Shown here: one piece after another, positions 17,198-27,047 of the stretch
Numbering within the stretch: the stretch's first letter is position 1
Layout of the letters: the number at the start of each line of letters is the position of its first letter
Assembly (NCBI GenBank): GCA_963817075.1
Contig: CAWFMT010000005.1
Location: 186,001 to 250,000 of the forward strand
Reading direction: 5' to 3'
DNA from: DASPKM01 sp963817075
GTDB lineage: Bacteria; Bacteroidota; Bacteroidia; Chitinophagales; Chitinophagaceae
Length of the DNA stretch: 64,000 nt
Made by a program: the position numbers and the translations under genes
The notes under the pieces: model-generated
What the model saw: only the letters and a program-made list of their open reading frames with translations
Told to the model about the DNA's origin: nothing
The model's database searches: none

Positions 17198-18782
17198 TTA
17201 TTGTAACTGAAATACCATTGGAGTGATCTCACGAACCTTTCCATCCGGACCTATCACCATGATCTGGTCAAAGAATAAAGTGGTACCTGCGCTTGCTTTG
17301 CTTACCAAGGCCTGTGCAGTTCCGCTCCATCTGTTTCCTTCGTTGCTTGCCTGCTGATACATCGGGATTGAACCTCCGTTTGCACCAAGCACATAACTAA
17401 CAACCTGGAAAGGGGCTTCAAAATCAGAATCTTCTAACTTGGCGATCAAACCACCCTGCGCCTTAATAGTGGCAGCAGCGATCTTTCCGCCTTTCTTCCC
17501 TGCAATGAAACCTGCAGGTAATGGAAGTGATTTCAAACGCATTGGGAATTTATAAGTTTTGCCATCGGCAATTACCTGAATTTCTGAAAGTCCGGTTGCA
17601 CTTGGCTTGGCTATATACCTGTCGCCACTTGCTCTAGTGATATTTCCTCCAGGAAAACGCACCTGTACTTTTTCGGCTCCAACACTACCACCTGAAATGG
17701 TCATAGGGTTTTCAACTCCTACATAAATTACGTTCATTTTTTCAAGGAATACTGATGCCCCGGAAGGAGTACCGATCGTGTATTTAATTGTCTTGATGAA
17801 CTCTTTCTTTTGTTCCATCAGGTTTGGTGAACTCAATCATTACAGAGATTGATCTTTCTCCTGTACCTGATGCTGTTGTTTTATATACAGCAGCACCATC
17901 CGCATTCAGAGGTGTAACTGCACCATTAATAGTAATAGTTGGTTTGGCTGCGGCGCTGAATGATCCAACTCCTGCAGTTACTTCAATTTCATCACCAGGC
18001 ATTACATAATTTGCATTTGCAATTGCCAGGGCCTGAAATTTATCATACACTACAACTACTTCACCAATTTTCTTGTGGAAGTAATCTACTAATTGAGATT
18101 CTGAATTCTTAACGTCGTTCTGAAACTTGCTAAGAATGGTAAGACCTGCAACAGTAGGAGTCATGTGGAAATAGTTGGTGGTCCAACCTTTCGCATCGTT
18201 GGAAAGTTGATTTCCTGTTTGTGATTTAGGAACTTCCAGGTTAATTGGCAACGATTTGAGAAAATCAGCTCTTGCTTTAGTTATATCTTTCTGAAGCTCG
18301 GGCTCATTAGCATATTCAGCCGGATTAAGAAGGTTGAGCATTTGCGTCTTGAATGCACCAAGTTTCGCATATAATTTCGGTCCCTCTCCATTCTTATCCA
18401 TCAAACGGGTTGTGGCATCCAGGTTATCTTCCCTGAAGCTTTCAATACCATCTTTGATTTCAAGATCAGCTTCCACTTTCAGCTTATGCTTAAGAGTGTC
18501 AAGATATATATACATATCATTTGAAAGCTTCTGAACTGCATCTGCTTTAGGCTTCCACTTTGCGGCATTTGCCTGTGTTTGTGGCTCTTTAAGTTTTGCT
18601 TCAAAAGATTTATAAACTCCATCATTTTTTGCTGTAATGATGGTATTAGAAGTAGTTATACTGTTGTTTACAGTTTTGAAGGCATTGAGGATTTCTGATG
18701 ATACGTTGAGCGCTAACAAGGCTGTTAACACCAGGTACATCATATTGATCATCTTTTGCCGGGGCTCTTTAGGTAAACTCAT
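17198..18782 (-). CDS. gldM: Gliding motility protein GldM, one frameshift
   Basis: GldM is the rotating shaft of the GldLM motor, anchored by one N-terminal helix and spanning the periplasm to the GldKN ring. The frame from 18782 begins MSLPKEPRQKMINMMYLVLT, with one membrane helix (LVLTALLALNVSSEILNAF) followed by the long periplasmic D1-D3 region. It breaks after TKPDGTKERV. The second frame continues with KTIKYTIGTPSGASVFLEKM, VENPMTISGGSVGAEKV and the D4 domain to PMVFQLQ. Dropping one base near 17798 restores KERVIKTIKY and 527 residues, the usual length. Both sides are well conserved, so the break is probably a sequence error. Preceded by gldL (86-base gap). Confidence 0.93.
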
Positions 18783-18868
18783 AATAAGGGGTATTCATAA
18801 TTTTCAAATTAGGTTTTTCACGTTTCAATCGGTACGGATATGGGATTCCAATCCCCCCTTTTGAATGC

Positions 18869-19630
18869 TTAGCGACCTTGCATAGCAGTCAACATATTAC
18901 CATACACCTTATTCAGGTTGCTCAGGTTATTGGCAAGAGCGGCAATTTGTTGTTGTGCTTTCTTAGCATCATCTACACTTCCCTGCATGGTTTCTGAAGC
19001 AGTTACCAGATTGCTATAAAAACTATTCATAGCCTTCAGGTGATTGTTCGTATCCTGCAATTCAAGTTCATAGATCGCATTCAATGAACCGAGATTCTTT
19101 GTAAGAACCTGAACCTGCTCATGGAATTGCTTTGTGCTATTAGCAGCACTATTAAAATGACCAATAGTAGTGGTTGCGTTGTTATAGGCATCCTTCATTG
19201 TATTAAGAGCACTGGATGCTTCTTTTGTTTTGGCTGTATAATCATTGGTTGCGTTTACAGCTTCACTTACATCAGCAATTTTATCAACAGAAGTTCCTAA
19301 TTTCTTGAAATTCTCACTCAAACGACCAAGGTTAGCAGGAGTAATATCTGCTTCTTTCAACATGTCTTCCATCTTGGTAAGAGCAGGATTGCCTGAAGTT
19401 CCAGCCATTTTAGGAAGGGCTTCAGCAAGAGCAGCCATTTCATGTCCGGGAGGTGGTAAGAAGGCATACACCATAAAGATGATAGCTTCAGTAATAAGAC
19501 CTGCGGTTAGAAAAAAGTCAGCCCATGGTTGGTGGGTGATCTTCTGCCATGCTCCAAAGATTACGATCGCTGCACCTACGCACACGATTATGTTAACGAT
19601 TCTTTCGGTTGATTTAGAAACTCCAGCCAT
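18869..19630 (-). CDS. gldL: Gliding motility protein GldL
   Basis: GldL is the inner-membrane stator of the proton-driven gliding and type IX secretion motor. The 253-residue protein has two close membrane helices, STERIVNIIVCVGAAIVIFG (about 6-25) and ADFFLTAGLITEAIIFMVYA (about 36-55). The second has a Glu inside the helix, the residue implicated in proton coupling in the family. From about residue 80 a long coiled-coil cytoplasmic tail follows, with many Asn/Thr-rich heptads. The start MAGVSKSTERIV fits family members. It lies between gldK and gldM on the minus strand and is preceded by a hairpin after gldK, which may lower read-through or set stoichiometry. Confidence 0.95.
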   Translation of the reverse strand: MAGVSKSTERIVNIIVCVGAAIVIFGAWQKITHQPWADFFLTAGLITEAIIFMVYAFLPPPGHEMAALAEALPKMAGTSGNPALTKMEDMLKEADITPANLGRLSENFKKLGTSVDKIADVSEAVNATNDYTAKTKEASSALNTMKDAYNNATTTIGHFNSAANSTKQFHEQVQVLTKNLGSLNAIYELELQDTNNHLKAMNSFYSNLVTASETMQGSVDDAKKAQQQIAALANNLSNLNKVYGNMLTAMQGR

Positions 19631-19677
19631 TGTTCAAAGTTTAAAAAGTTTAGAAATTGGTTTTAAAGGGTATCAGA

Positions 19678-19722
19678 TAAAAAATAGCGTTAATGATTTA
19701 CATGAATCAAATCAATAACGCT
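19678..19722 (-). terminator. Hairpin between gldK and gldL
   Basis: agcgttaatgattta (19686-19700) is complementary, with small mismatches, to aaatcaataacgct (19709-19722). On the minus strand a T run follows. It could end or attenuate transcription after gldK, with gldLMN from read-through or a separate promoter in the remaining 45 bases. Confidence 0.6.
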
Positions 19723-19756
19723 ACTTTTCTTTTAAAAATTTTGCTATAGGCCTAAA

Positions 19757-21043
19757 TTATCTGCGTTTTCCTTGTGATGGTGGTAAATCGATTACACTGC
19801 GGAAACCGATATAAGATTTAGATGTATCCTGGTACTCGTAGTTACGGGTGCTGGTTTGCAGGTAATATCCTACAGACTGCCAGCTGCCACCACGAATAAC
19901 CTTACGTTTCATGCGCGGAGGATCCTGGTCCTTTGCATTGTAACGAATGTCTGGATTCATATCATGTTGGAAGTTGTATGCACCTTCATAGAAGAGCGAT
20001 GAAGTCCATTCTGCAACGTTTCCTGCCATGCAATACAGACCGAAATCATTTGGCCAGTAAGCATCAGCACGAACTGTGTAGAATCCTCCATCTTCAGGAT
20101 AGTTACCACGACCAGGTTTGAAGTTGGCTAATAAGCAGCCTTTCTTATTACGCAGGTAGTAGTTACCCCATGGGAACATTGATTGTGAACGACCGCCTCT
20201 TGCTGCATATTCCCACTCAGCCTCAGTTGGCAGACGGAAATCAGATTCGGTTGTTCTCTTCTTTGATTCCAGGAATGCATTTAAATATTGTGTTCTCCAT
20301 TCGCAGAACGCAGTGGCTTGTGTCCAGTTCACCCCAACCACTGGATAATTTCCAAATGCAGGGTGAGTGAAGTAACGTTTTGCCATTGGCTCATTGTAAG
20401 AATAGGAGAAGTCGCGAATCCACACCAGGGTGTCTGGGTAAATCCTGATATCTTTCTTAACGATAAATTGTGAGCGGGGCTTTGACTTGTTTTCAAGTTT
20501 TGCAGCTTCCTTAAGGTTGAAGGTCTCAGAATGGTAAACAAGCTTTTCAGGATCTAATTCCTTTCTTCCGAAGATTCGGTTTTCAGGAGTCACGATCATG
20601 GCATCGATCTTTTCGATCGTTGCTTTGTCAGACCATTTGATTGTTTGTGCCTTCTTCCAGTCAACCCTGAATTGGCCGTCCACTTCTTTACCATAGCTCA
20701 TCTGGGTAGCTGCGATTGAATCGCGAACCCAATTGGTGAACTGACGATACTCGTTGTTGGTAATTTCGGTGGCATCCATCCAGAATCCGTTAATGGAAAT
20801 CTGCTTGTTGCGGGCCGTGTAAGCATAATTCACATCCTCATCGCTGGGACCCATATGAAAGGTTCCCGGTGGAATGTAGATCATACCAGGCGGTTTTGTA
20901 AGGTTGTACTTGTTTCCAGGAGCTACTCCGTGGAGTTGACCATCGTTGGGTAATCCCTTGGATGACTTTCCAAGTTTTCCGCAACCTGCCACGATGAACA
21001 TCGCCGCAAAGGCCATCAGAGTGGATAGGTTTTTCATTTTCAT
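19757..21043 (-). CDS. gldK: Gliding motility lipoprotein GldK
   Basis: GldK (PorK) is an outer-membrane lipoprotein forming the large periplasmic ring of the type IX secretion system. The start at 21043 gives MKMKNLSTLMAFAAMFIVAGC, a lipoprotein signal with the lipobox Cys; an upstream in-frame start would place extra residues before the signal. The mature protein is a formylglycine-generating-enzyme/SUMF1-like fold: MIYIPPGTFHMG, MDATEITNNEYRQF, VVGVNWTQATAFCEW, RLPTEAEWEYAARGG, GNVAEWTSS, RKVIRGGSW. It is used structurally here, not as a sulfatase modifier. First gene of gldKLMN on the minus strand. Confidence 0.96.
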   Translation of the reverse strand: MKMKNLSTLMAFAAMFIVAGCGKLGKSSKGLPNDGQLHGVAPGNKYNLTKPPGMIYIPPGTFHMGPSDEDVNYAYTARNKQISINGFWMDATEITNNEYRQFTNWVRDSIAATQMSYGKEVDGQFRVDWKKAQTIKWSDKATIEKIDAMIVTPENRIFGRKELDPEKLVYHSETFNLKEAAKLENKSKPRSQFIVKKDIRIYPDTLVWIRDFSYSYNEPMAKRYFTHPAFGNYPVVGVNWTQATAFCEWRTQYLNAFLESKKRTTESDFRLPTEAEWEYAARGGRSQSMFPWGNYYLRNKKGCLLANFKPGRGNYPEDGGFYTVRADAYWPNDFGLYCMAGNVAEWTSSLFYEGAYNFQHDMNPDIRYNAKDQDPPRMKRKVIRGGSWQSVGYYLQTSTRNYEYQDTSKSYIGFRSVIDLPPSQGKRR

Positions 21044-21189
21044 ATTATTAAAGGGTATTGGGCAAAAATACTGTTTTGACAACATCTCTAACACAAGTTT
21101 AAAGTTTATTTTCTAAAAGTCAAAGCGTCTGAAGGCAGAATTTTAAACGCTACCCTACAAGTTATTATTGTATAACGAAATGCAAAGTT

Positions 21190-23238
21190 TCATGCAGTTT
21201 CCAATAGTCGGACAAAACTGGAAAAATCGCTTGAAGGGTGAAGACAATTGTAATTTTTACATAGGAAGATAAGCGGTTGCAGGGCTACAGTTTTTCCTCT
21301 TAATAAAGGGAAGAAATCATTTGGCTCTTCAGCGGATTGGAATACTCTGTGCGGAATGAAGATAAATAAAATTTGATTCCGTAAATCCCTAATTTTCTTG
21401 CCTGTTAGAACGATTTCAGGAACCTGTTTGATGATCGATTGCAATAACGATGCCCAGACCCCAAACGATGTTGGATAACTCACAATCACATGTTCCAAAC
21501 CACGCACCATTTCCAGCGATCGTTCCCTCCATTCCGGTTTATCAAATACGATTGATAAATAAAGGAGGTTGTGTGCCATTATCGCATTACCCGAAGGTAT
21601 CGCGCCATCATACACTTCTTTCTTCCTGACTATAACGTCAGATTGTTGTTCATTCGTATAAAAAAAATATCCACTTTCTTCTTCGCCAAAAAATTGAATG
21701 ATCAACTCAGTAATCCCATTGGCTTTTTGCAAATATTCCTCCTTGCCTGTTATCTCCTGTAGACTAATCAAGGCAGAAACCAGGTATGAAAGATCGTCCA
21801 GGAAGGCCGGGTATTTCGCCTTTCCCTCCTTATAAGTATGGAACCAGGTTATCCCATCCTCGCCCTTGAAAGCTTTCAGTATAAATTCCATGTTCCGTTC
21901 TGCCAACCTAAGAAATCGATCATCGCCAGTTGCCATGAATGCCTTACTGCATGCCTGGTTCATTAATGCATTCCAGCCCAAAAGAATCTTATCATCTAAT
22001 AGAGGCCGGATCCTCTTTGATCTTTCTTCAAAAAGAACCTGTTTTCCTCTGGAAATCACTGCTTTGAACTCATGCTGACTAATATTCTTTTCCTGGATGA
22101 ATTCTTCTTCCGGTTTCAAAACACGAAGAATAGTTTTATGCTCCCAATTTCCTCCTGGACGGATATCATAATAACTATTAAAAAGAGCAGCATCAGGTCC
22201 AAGCAGTCTATTGACCTCATCATGATCCCAGACATAAAACTTTCCCTCCACTCCTTCGCTATCAGCATCCAGGGCACTGTAAAATCCATCTTCAGGTGAC
22301 ATTAATTCCCTTTCGATAAAGTCAACCGTTTCATATATGACTTCCCGGTACCGCTTTCTCCCGGTTAATTGGAAGGCTTCACTAAGCGTAATTATCAATA
22401 AAGCATTGTCATATAACATTTTTTCGAAATGCGGGGCTAACCATTCACTGTCGGTTGAATATCTGGCAAACCCTCCCCCCAATTGATCATAAATTCCTCC
22501 CTGGATCATCTTATCCAGACTAAGAAGTGCATGTTCCAGGCTTTTCTCATCCTTCCGGTAATAATAATCACGCAACAAAAGTTGTATTGAAAATGTTTGT
22601 GGGAATTTTGGAGCCTTACCAAAACCACCATCTGTCTTATCTGCGTTCTTCATCAGGTTTTCAGCCAGGGTGGTTAGTGTTCCCTCCTCCATTTCCTTTG
22701 TCTCCCCTTTTCGGATTCCAAATTGGTTAGACTCAAAAATGTGCCTGGTTAATGTCTCAGCCTGTGAATACAATTCATCTTTCTTCTCATTATATGCCTG
22801 TGAAATTGAGAGCAGGATCTCTTTCCATGAGGGTCTATTGAATGCCCTGGATGGTGGAAAATATGTACCTCCGTAAAAGGGCTTTCCTTCAGGAGTAAGA
22901 AATACATTTAAGGGCCATCCTCCACTTCCACTGATTGCCTGAACGGCATCCATATAAATATGATCGAGGTCTGGCCTTTCCTCACGGTCTATTTTGATAT
23001 TAACGTAATGCTTGTTCATGAGACTAGCTGTGGCCTCATCTTCAAAACTTTCCCGTTCCATTACATGGCACCAATGACAGGCAGCATACCCGATGCTGAC
23101 AAGGATGGGCTTATCTTCTTTCTTAGCTTTTTGAAGCGCTTCTTCACCCCAGGGATACCATTCTACTGGATTATGGGCATGCTGAAGAAGATACGGACTT
23201 GATTCATGAACGAGGTGATTGGTAAACTTGTGCGGCAT
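21190..23238 (-). CDS. Thioredoxin-domain protein of the YyaL/SPATA20 type (DUF255)
   Basis: The protein of 682 residues (ATG at 23238, MPHKFTNHLVHESSPYLLQHA) begins with the family's HxSPYLxQHAxNPVxWYPW pattern. A thioredoxin-like domain with GYAACHWCHVM (CxxC, about 48-58) covers residues 1-175. It is followed by GSGGWPLNVFLTPEGKPFYG and a (alpha/alpha)6-barrel region with FPQTFSIQLLLRDYYY, LAPHFEKMLYDNALLI, SALDADSEGVEGKFYVW and LDDLSYLVSALI. The family is conserved across life; its biochemical role is not established, though the barrel resembles N-acylglucosamine epimerases. Gene length is normal. It sits 65 bases after hemD on the same strand, possibly cotranscribed. Confidence 0.92.
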   Translation of the reverse strand: MPHKFTNHLVHESSPYLLQHAHNPVEWYPWGEEALQKAKKEDKPILVSIGYAACHWCHVMERESFEDEATASLMNKHYVNIKIDREERPDLDHIYMDAVQAISGSGGWPLNVFLTPEGKPFYGGTYFPPSRAFNRPSWKEILLSISQAYNEKKDELYSQAETLTRHIFESNQFGIRKGETKEMEEGTLTTLAENLMKNADKTDGGFGKAPKFPQTFSIQLLLRDYYYRKDEKSLEHALLSLDKMIQGGIYDQLGGGFARYSTDSEWLAPHFEKMLYDNALLIITLSEAFQLTGRKRYREVIYETVDFIERELMSPEDGFYSALDADSEGVEGKFYVWDHDEVNRLLGPDAALFNSYYDIRPGGNWEHKTILRVLKPEEEFIQEKNISQHEFKAVISRGKQVLFEERSKRIRPLLDDKILLGWNALMNQACSKAFMATGDDRFLRLAERNMEFILKAFKGEDGITWFHTYKEGKAKYPAFLDDLSYLVSALISLQEITGKEEYLQKANGITELIIQFFGEEESGYFFYTNEQQSDVIVRKKEVYDGAIPSGNAIMAHNLLYLSIVFDKPEWRERSLEMVRGLEHVIVSYPTSFGVWASLLQSIIKQVPEIVLTGKKIRDLRNQILFIFIPHRVFQSAEEPNDFFPLLRGKTVALQPLIFLCKNYNCLHPSSDFSSFVRLLETA

Positions 23239-23303
23239 AGAAGGATTGCTACTAATGTAGTCCTTATTAAAAATCAAACCAGCAAGTGGGGAGCGAAGAT
23301 GGA

Positions 23304-24086
23304 TTATTTTTTCTTTGGGCCGAGATATTGCTCGAGCGCAGCAACCATGGAAGGAGTTTGAGGTTGCGGAGCCTTAATCGCGAGAGTCAAACCAGCATCC
23401 TCAACCGCTTTGGAAGTGTTGTTCCCAAACGCGCCGATGATAGTGCCGTTCTGCTTGAACTTGGGGAAATTGTCAAAGAGGCTTCTCACTCCACTGGGAG
23501 TGAAAAAGCAGATGATATCAAAGTCGTGGCCCGTGAAAATCGGTTTTACATCATTACTGATGGTGCGATACATAAATGGTGTGGCGTACTCGCACTTATT
23601 ATTCTTAAGCCAGTTCACAATTTCATTGTCCTGCTGATTTTCAGAACATGGGTAGAGGAACTTTTCATTCTCCTTATGCTTGTTGATCACATCAAGCATG
23701 CTCTTATTTGTCCCGTCTGCTCCATAGAAAACCTTTCTCTTTCTATACAGGATAAATTTTTGGAGATAAAGGGCAACAGCCTCAGTTATACAGAAGTATT
23801 TTGTGTCCTGGGAAATGCTAACCTTCATTTCCTCGCAGGTCCGGAAGAAATGATCAATTGCATTCCTGCTGGTGAAAATGACAGCTGAAAAATTTTGTAT
23901 TTCGACCTTTTGTTTGCGGAACTCCTTGGAAGGAATAGGCTCTAACCTGATGAACGGATGAAAGGATAATTCAACATTATACCTTTTCGCCAATTCAAAA
24001 TACGGCGACTTATCCGTATCCGGTCTGGGCTGGGTAATCAGGATTTTTTTTGAGTGGTTCGCGCCGTTAACCCCATGTTTAACCAT
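23304..24086 (-). CDS. hemD: Uroporphyrinogen-III synthase
   Basis: HemD closes hydroxymethylbilane to uroporphyrinogen III, the branch point to haem and B12. The 260-residue protein has the two-domain HEM4 layout: KKILITQPRPDTDKSPY at the start of domain 1, AVIFTSRNAIDHFF (about 66-79), then FYGADGTN, the hinge, PCSENQQDNEIVNWLKN, DIICFFTPSGVRSLFDNF (about 192-209), and GAFGNNTSKAVEDAGL near the end. Sequence conservation in this family is low overall, so the call rests on the spaced TSRNAI and FTPSGVRS motifs. It follows the DUF4271 gene by 26 bases, a pairing common in Bacteroidota. hemW lies a few kb away. Confidence 0.9.
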   Translation of the reverse strand: MVKHGVNGANHSKKILITQPRPDTDKSPYFELAKRYNVELSFHPFIRLEPIPSKEFRKQKVEIQNFSAVIFTSRNAIDHFFRTCEEMKVSISQDTKYFCITEAVALYLQKFILYRKRKVFYGADGTNKSMLDVINKHKENEKFLYPCSENQQDNEIVNWLKNNKCEYATPFMYRTISNDVKPIFTGHDFDIICFFTPSGVRSLFDNFPKFKQNGTIIGAFGNNTSKAVEDAGLTLAIKAPQPQTPSMVAALEQYLGPKKK

Positions 24087-24112
24087 AATGATCTGGCTAA
24101 GTTTTCGCTAAA

Positions 24113-25090
24113 TTAATTACTCGTTTCCACCATCCGTAATAACACCTTGTAAATCAAAAGAAGAGGTGCTATTTCGAAGGCACAAATGTAGAGAAAAAAG
24201 TGTAGAAAGTTGATTTTTATTTCAGTTCTCATAGGCTTATAGGTGAATACAAACCGATAAAAGAACAAGACGAGAATTACTATAAGTGATAGAGTGACAA
24301 AGACTTGCTTCATCCCGCTAGGTTGAAAAACTATCAATACCAGAAAAGGAAGGAGAAAGATGCCTAACATCTTATTAACAAGAAACACCACGAAAATGTA
24401 GGTGTCTGTAGCCTTTGTTATTCCAAAGGTCCATCCTATTGCTTTGAGGAAAACCAGCTTGCCCAGATAAACAACTGCCAGAAGTAAGACGCAGTAGGAA
24501 GTCTGAATCCAGAAATCCTTAACGGCATTTACTCCATAAAAGTCCAATAACAGGCTTGTGTAAAATCCGCCAGTCAAAAGAAACAAAATGTTCAGCAAAA
24601 TTGATGGCAAAGGGGCCTGAAGGACTTGTTCCCGAAGTTGCTGTTGTTTCAAGGTGATCCTCAAAAAAATTGCAAATAGATTGTTTACATACCTGCTGAA
24701 GATTGTCCTTATAATTCCGAAATAAAAGAAAAGTCCAAGTATCACATAGAAATAAGGGTCAGTATCGGGGGCAATTCGTCTAAGCTCTCTTCTTCGTTGT
24801 GCGTTTCCCAAAAAATTGAAATGAGCATTTTCCTGCAACATGGCCGCCAGATTATGAGCGAAGAATTCCCCTGCTACGTTAAATGGTGAAACCTTCAACC
24901 CTGAATCCAGAATTACAATTTTCGCGACGGGAGCAAGAGAATCAGGTAAAACCAGGTTTGAAGTATCCTGAGAGGTTGAGACAATAGGCAGACTGTCTTG
25001 AACTTTTGCTGATGTATCCGGTTCAACCTGGGAATAAGTGATTAGATAATTGAGGAAAAATAGGATTAAGGTCGCTAAAGCTTTGTTCAC
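24113..25090 (-). CDS. DUF4271 integral membrane protein
   Basis: The 325-residue protein starts with a signal-like helix (MNKALATLILFFLNYLITY), has a polar periplasmic stretch (about 20-110), and then about seven membrane helices: DPYFYVILGLFFYFGIIR, SILLNILFLLTGGFYTSLLL, YCVLLLAVVYLGKLVFLKAIG, YIFVVFLVNKMLGIFLLPFL, QVFVTLSLIVILVLFFYRF and a C-terminal FFLYICAFEIAPLLLIYKVL. This layout matches DUF4271, a Bacteroidota family of unknown function that is often next to hemD. It is preceded by a BamA-like gene 63 bases upstream. An envelope role is likely; a haem link is only suggested by position. Confidence 0.8.
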   Translation of the reverse strand: MNKALATLILFFLNYLITYSQVEPDTSAKVQDSLPIVSTSQDTSNLVLPDSLAPVAKIVILDSGLKVSPFNVAGEFFAHNLAAMLQENAHFNFLGNAQRRRELRRIAPDTDPYFYVILGLFFYFGIIRTIFSRYVNNLFAIFLRITLKQQQLREQVLQAPLPSILLNILFLLTGGFYTSLLLDFYGVNAVKDFWIQTSYCVLLLAVVYLGKLVFLKAIGWTFGITKATDTYIFVVFLVNKMLGIFLLPFLVLIVFQPSGMKQVFVTLSLIVILVLFFYRFVFTYKPMRTEIKINFLHFFLYICAFEIAPLLLIYKVLLRMVETSN

Positions 25091-25153
25091 AAATTTTGGT
25101 GGTTGCAGTGCAAAAATAGTCTGGACTGATATTTCAAGAAAATAGTTTTGATT

Positions 25154-26947
25154 CTAGAACAGTGTTACGAATCCCAAATGGATTTTCGATTGCCGAAGAT
25201 CGAACTTAACATCATTGCGTTTTCCAGCAGCATAGGATATGTTGAATATCCCAGCCTTTGTTTCAAATGCAAGTCCTAATCCTGCTCCCAGGTAATTGTT
25301 TTTCGTACTTGTTGAATTCTGTTTATTTCCCGACAATCCCAGGTCAATAAAGCTGAAAAGAAAAGAATTTGTACCGATAAGATATCTGTACTCACCTGTC
25401 AGTACAACAAAGCTTGACACAAAAATGCTTTCTTCATCAAAACCTCTCAGGAGTTTATAGCCTCCGATCTGAAATAATTCATTCCGAAAGATGCCAGGGC
25501 TTTGAAACCATCCCAGCTCTACCCCGGTCTTAAAGGTTGATACTCTCGTCAAAGGGAAATAGTGGGCGGCCGTCATTCGAACACGGAATTGATAGCTTTT
25601 TGCTTTGATGGAATCATAAAGGCTTTCATACTGGAAGCTCGGATCACTGGGATTGCGCAATTTCAGGATTGCGGGACTTTTTTTGACATTCCTTGTTCCG
25701 GCGGTTGCATGGATCAATAACTCATTTCCTTTCGTGGGATTAAATCTGTAATCAGTTTTTACAAAATTGTAAGAGACTCCAAAATTGACTGAACTAATAT
25801 CAGCAACATCAGGAAGTTTCCTGGTGATCAACACCTGGACCGTATCAAGATTCAACACATTTGTTTTCTGGTTTTGTAAATAGATGCTCGCAGTTTGGAA
25901 GGATGTAGCGTTATACTGTATGCCTAAAATCATGTTCACATTCACATAGGAAGAATCCTTCTTGTACAGATCAAAAGAAGTATTGATGCCGAAGAGTGTC
26001 TTGAATAAATATGGTTGCTGAAAAGAAATATTGAGCCTGGGTGATTTGGGCAGGAATTGTTGCCAGTTTAAACCGATGGACTCCCCATTGCCGATAGCAT
26101 TTTTCAAATTGATATTGGCTTCACCTGTCACGAGTAATTTACCAGACTGCTCATTTGAAGGAAGCAATCCTACAAGGACGTTCACCTGACTGCTTTTTTT
26201 CTGTTGCAGATGCAAATTCAAAACAGATCCGGTGCCCAGCATTGATAGCGTCCAGGGTTGTTGTTCTTGCAGATATGGCAATTCTCTGATCCTTGCGCTT
26301 ATCTTCTGTAATTTTTCTTTCTGATAAAACCCACCATTGGGCAGATCAAGATATTGCTGAAGGAATTGGTTGGAGATTCTGGCATTTCCGTAAATCCTGA
26401 TGCTGTCGATCTTGTACTTTGGTCCTATCTCTGCCTTTAATATTCCGCTCATTTCGTTTTCTCCTGTCAAACTGATACTATCGATATAGACCTTTGCAAA
26501 AGGATATCCATTGTTTTCATAATAACTAAGAATTTTTTCCTGGATCGCCTGGTACTGATCAAGATTGAGTGGCTTATTAAGGAAATGTTCATCATCCCAG
26601 GCTACTAGTGCAAGCACCTTTTTCTCTATCCCTGATGTACTCAATCTTGCCCATTGGAAAGGTTCGCCTGAAAAAAGGTGAATAGTAGTAGTGTCAGTTG
26701 TATATGAAATGCTGTCGATGGAGGCTGTTGCATAACCTTTGCCTTGCATCTGCACTGGCAAATTCTCAACATATCTTCCAAGCTCATCCTGTGTCCTGAA
26801 ATTGGTCTGAAGTTTCAGGGTTTTTATGAAACTACTATCCTTATCAACAGGAATTATTCTTAATGAAAATTGAGCATGGGCAGGAGAAAGAGAGAAGTGG
26901 ATACAGCCAATTATAAGGTAAAGATGATATAGTCTTAATTTTGACAT
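25154..26947 (-). CDS. BamA/TamA-family outer-membrane protein
   Basis: The 597-residue protein has a signal peptide (LRLYHLYLIIGCIHFSLSPAHA), two POTRA-like regions (a first with YENNGYPFAKVYIDSISL, about 140-157, and a second with IDSIRIYGNARISNQFLQQY, about 180-199), and a C-terminal Omp85 beta-barrel with the QIGGYKLLRGFDEESIF motif (the conserved R-G-F/Y of loop 6) and a terminal LGFVTLF. It is shorter than BamA itself (about 800 residues), so a TamA- or accessory-type role in outer-membrane assembly is more likely. First gene of a minus-strand run with DUF4271 and hemD, divergent from hemW. Confidence 0.85.
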   Translation of the reverse strand: MSKLRLYHLYLIIGCIHFSLSPAHAQFSLRIIPVDKDSSFIKTLKLQTNFRTQDELGRYVENLPVQMQGKGYATASIDSISYTTDTTTIHLFSGEPFQWARLSTSGIEKKVLALVAWDDEHFLNKPLNLDQYQAIQEKILSYYENNGYPFAKVYIDSISLTGENEMSGILKAEIGPKYKIDSIRIYGNARISNQFLQQYLDLPNGGFYQKEKLQKISARIRELPYLQEQQPWTLSMLGTGSVLNLHLQQKKSSQVNVLVGLLPSNEQSGKLLVTGEANINLKNAIGNGESIGLNWQQFLPKSPRLNISFQQPYLFKTLFGINTSFDLYKKDSSYVNVNMILGIQYNATSFQTASIYLQNQKTNVLNLDTVQVLITRKLPDVADISSVNFGVSYNFVKTDYRFNPTKGNELLIHATAGTRNVKKSPAILKLRNPSDPSFQYESLYDSIKAKSYQFRVRMTAAHYFPLTRVSTFKTGVELGWFQSPGIFRNELFQIGGYKLLRGFDEESIFVSSFVVLTGEYRYLIGTNSFLFSFIDLGLSGNKQNSTSTKNNYLGAGLGLAFETKAGIFNISYAAGKRNDVKFDLRQSKIHLGFVTLF

Positions 26948-27047
26948 CCGTTCTTCAGGAAATTAGTTTGGTTCAAAGGCCTTTACGTTTGCCTGGTATA
27001 GAAAATCCATTTGCGGCACTCAACAATCTATTCCACAAATTTCACGA

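Noticed and set aside
17770..17840. Programmed frameshifting in gldM
   Set aside because: The junction has no slippery heptamer with a clear downstream structure. A one-base error explains it and no programmed frameshift is known for GldM.
23286..23888. A 200-codon open frame on the plus strand across hemD
   Set aside because: It lies fully antisense to a clear hemD gene. The translation has no family pattern, and long antisense frames are common opposite AT-rich coding sequence.
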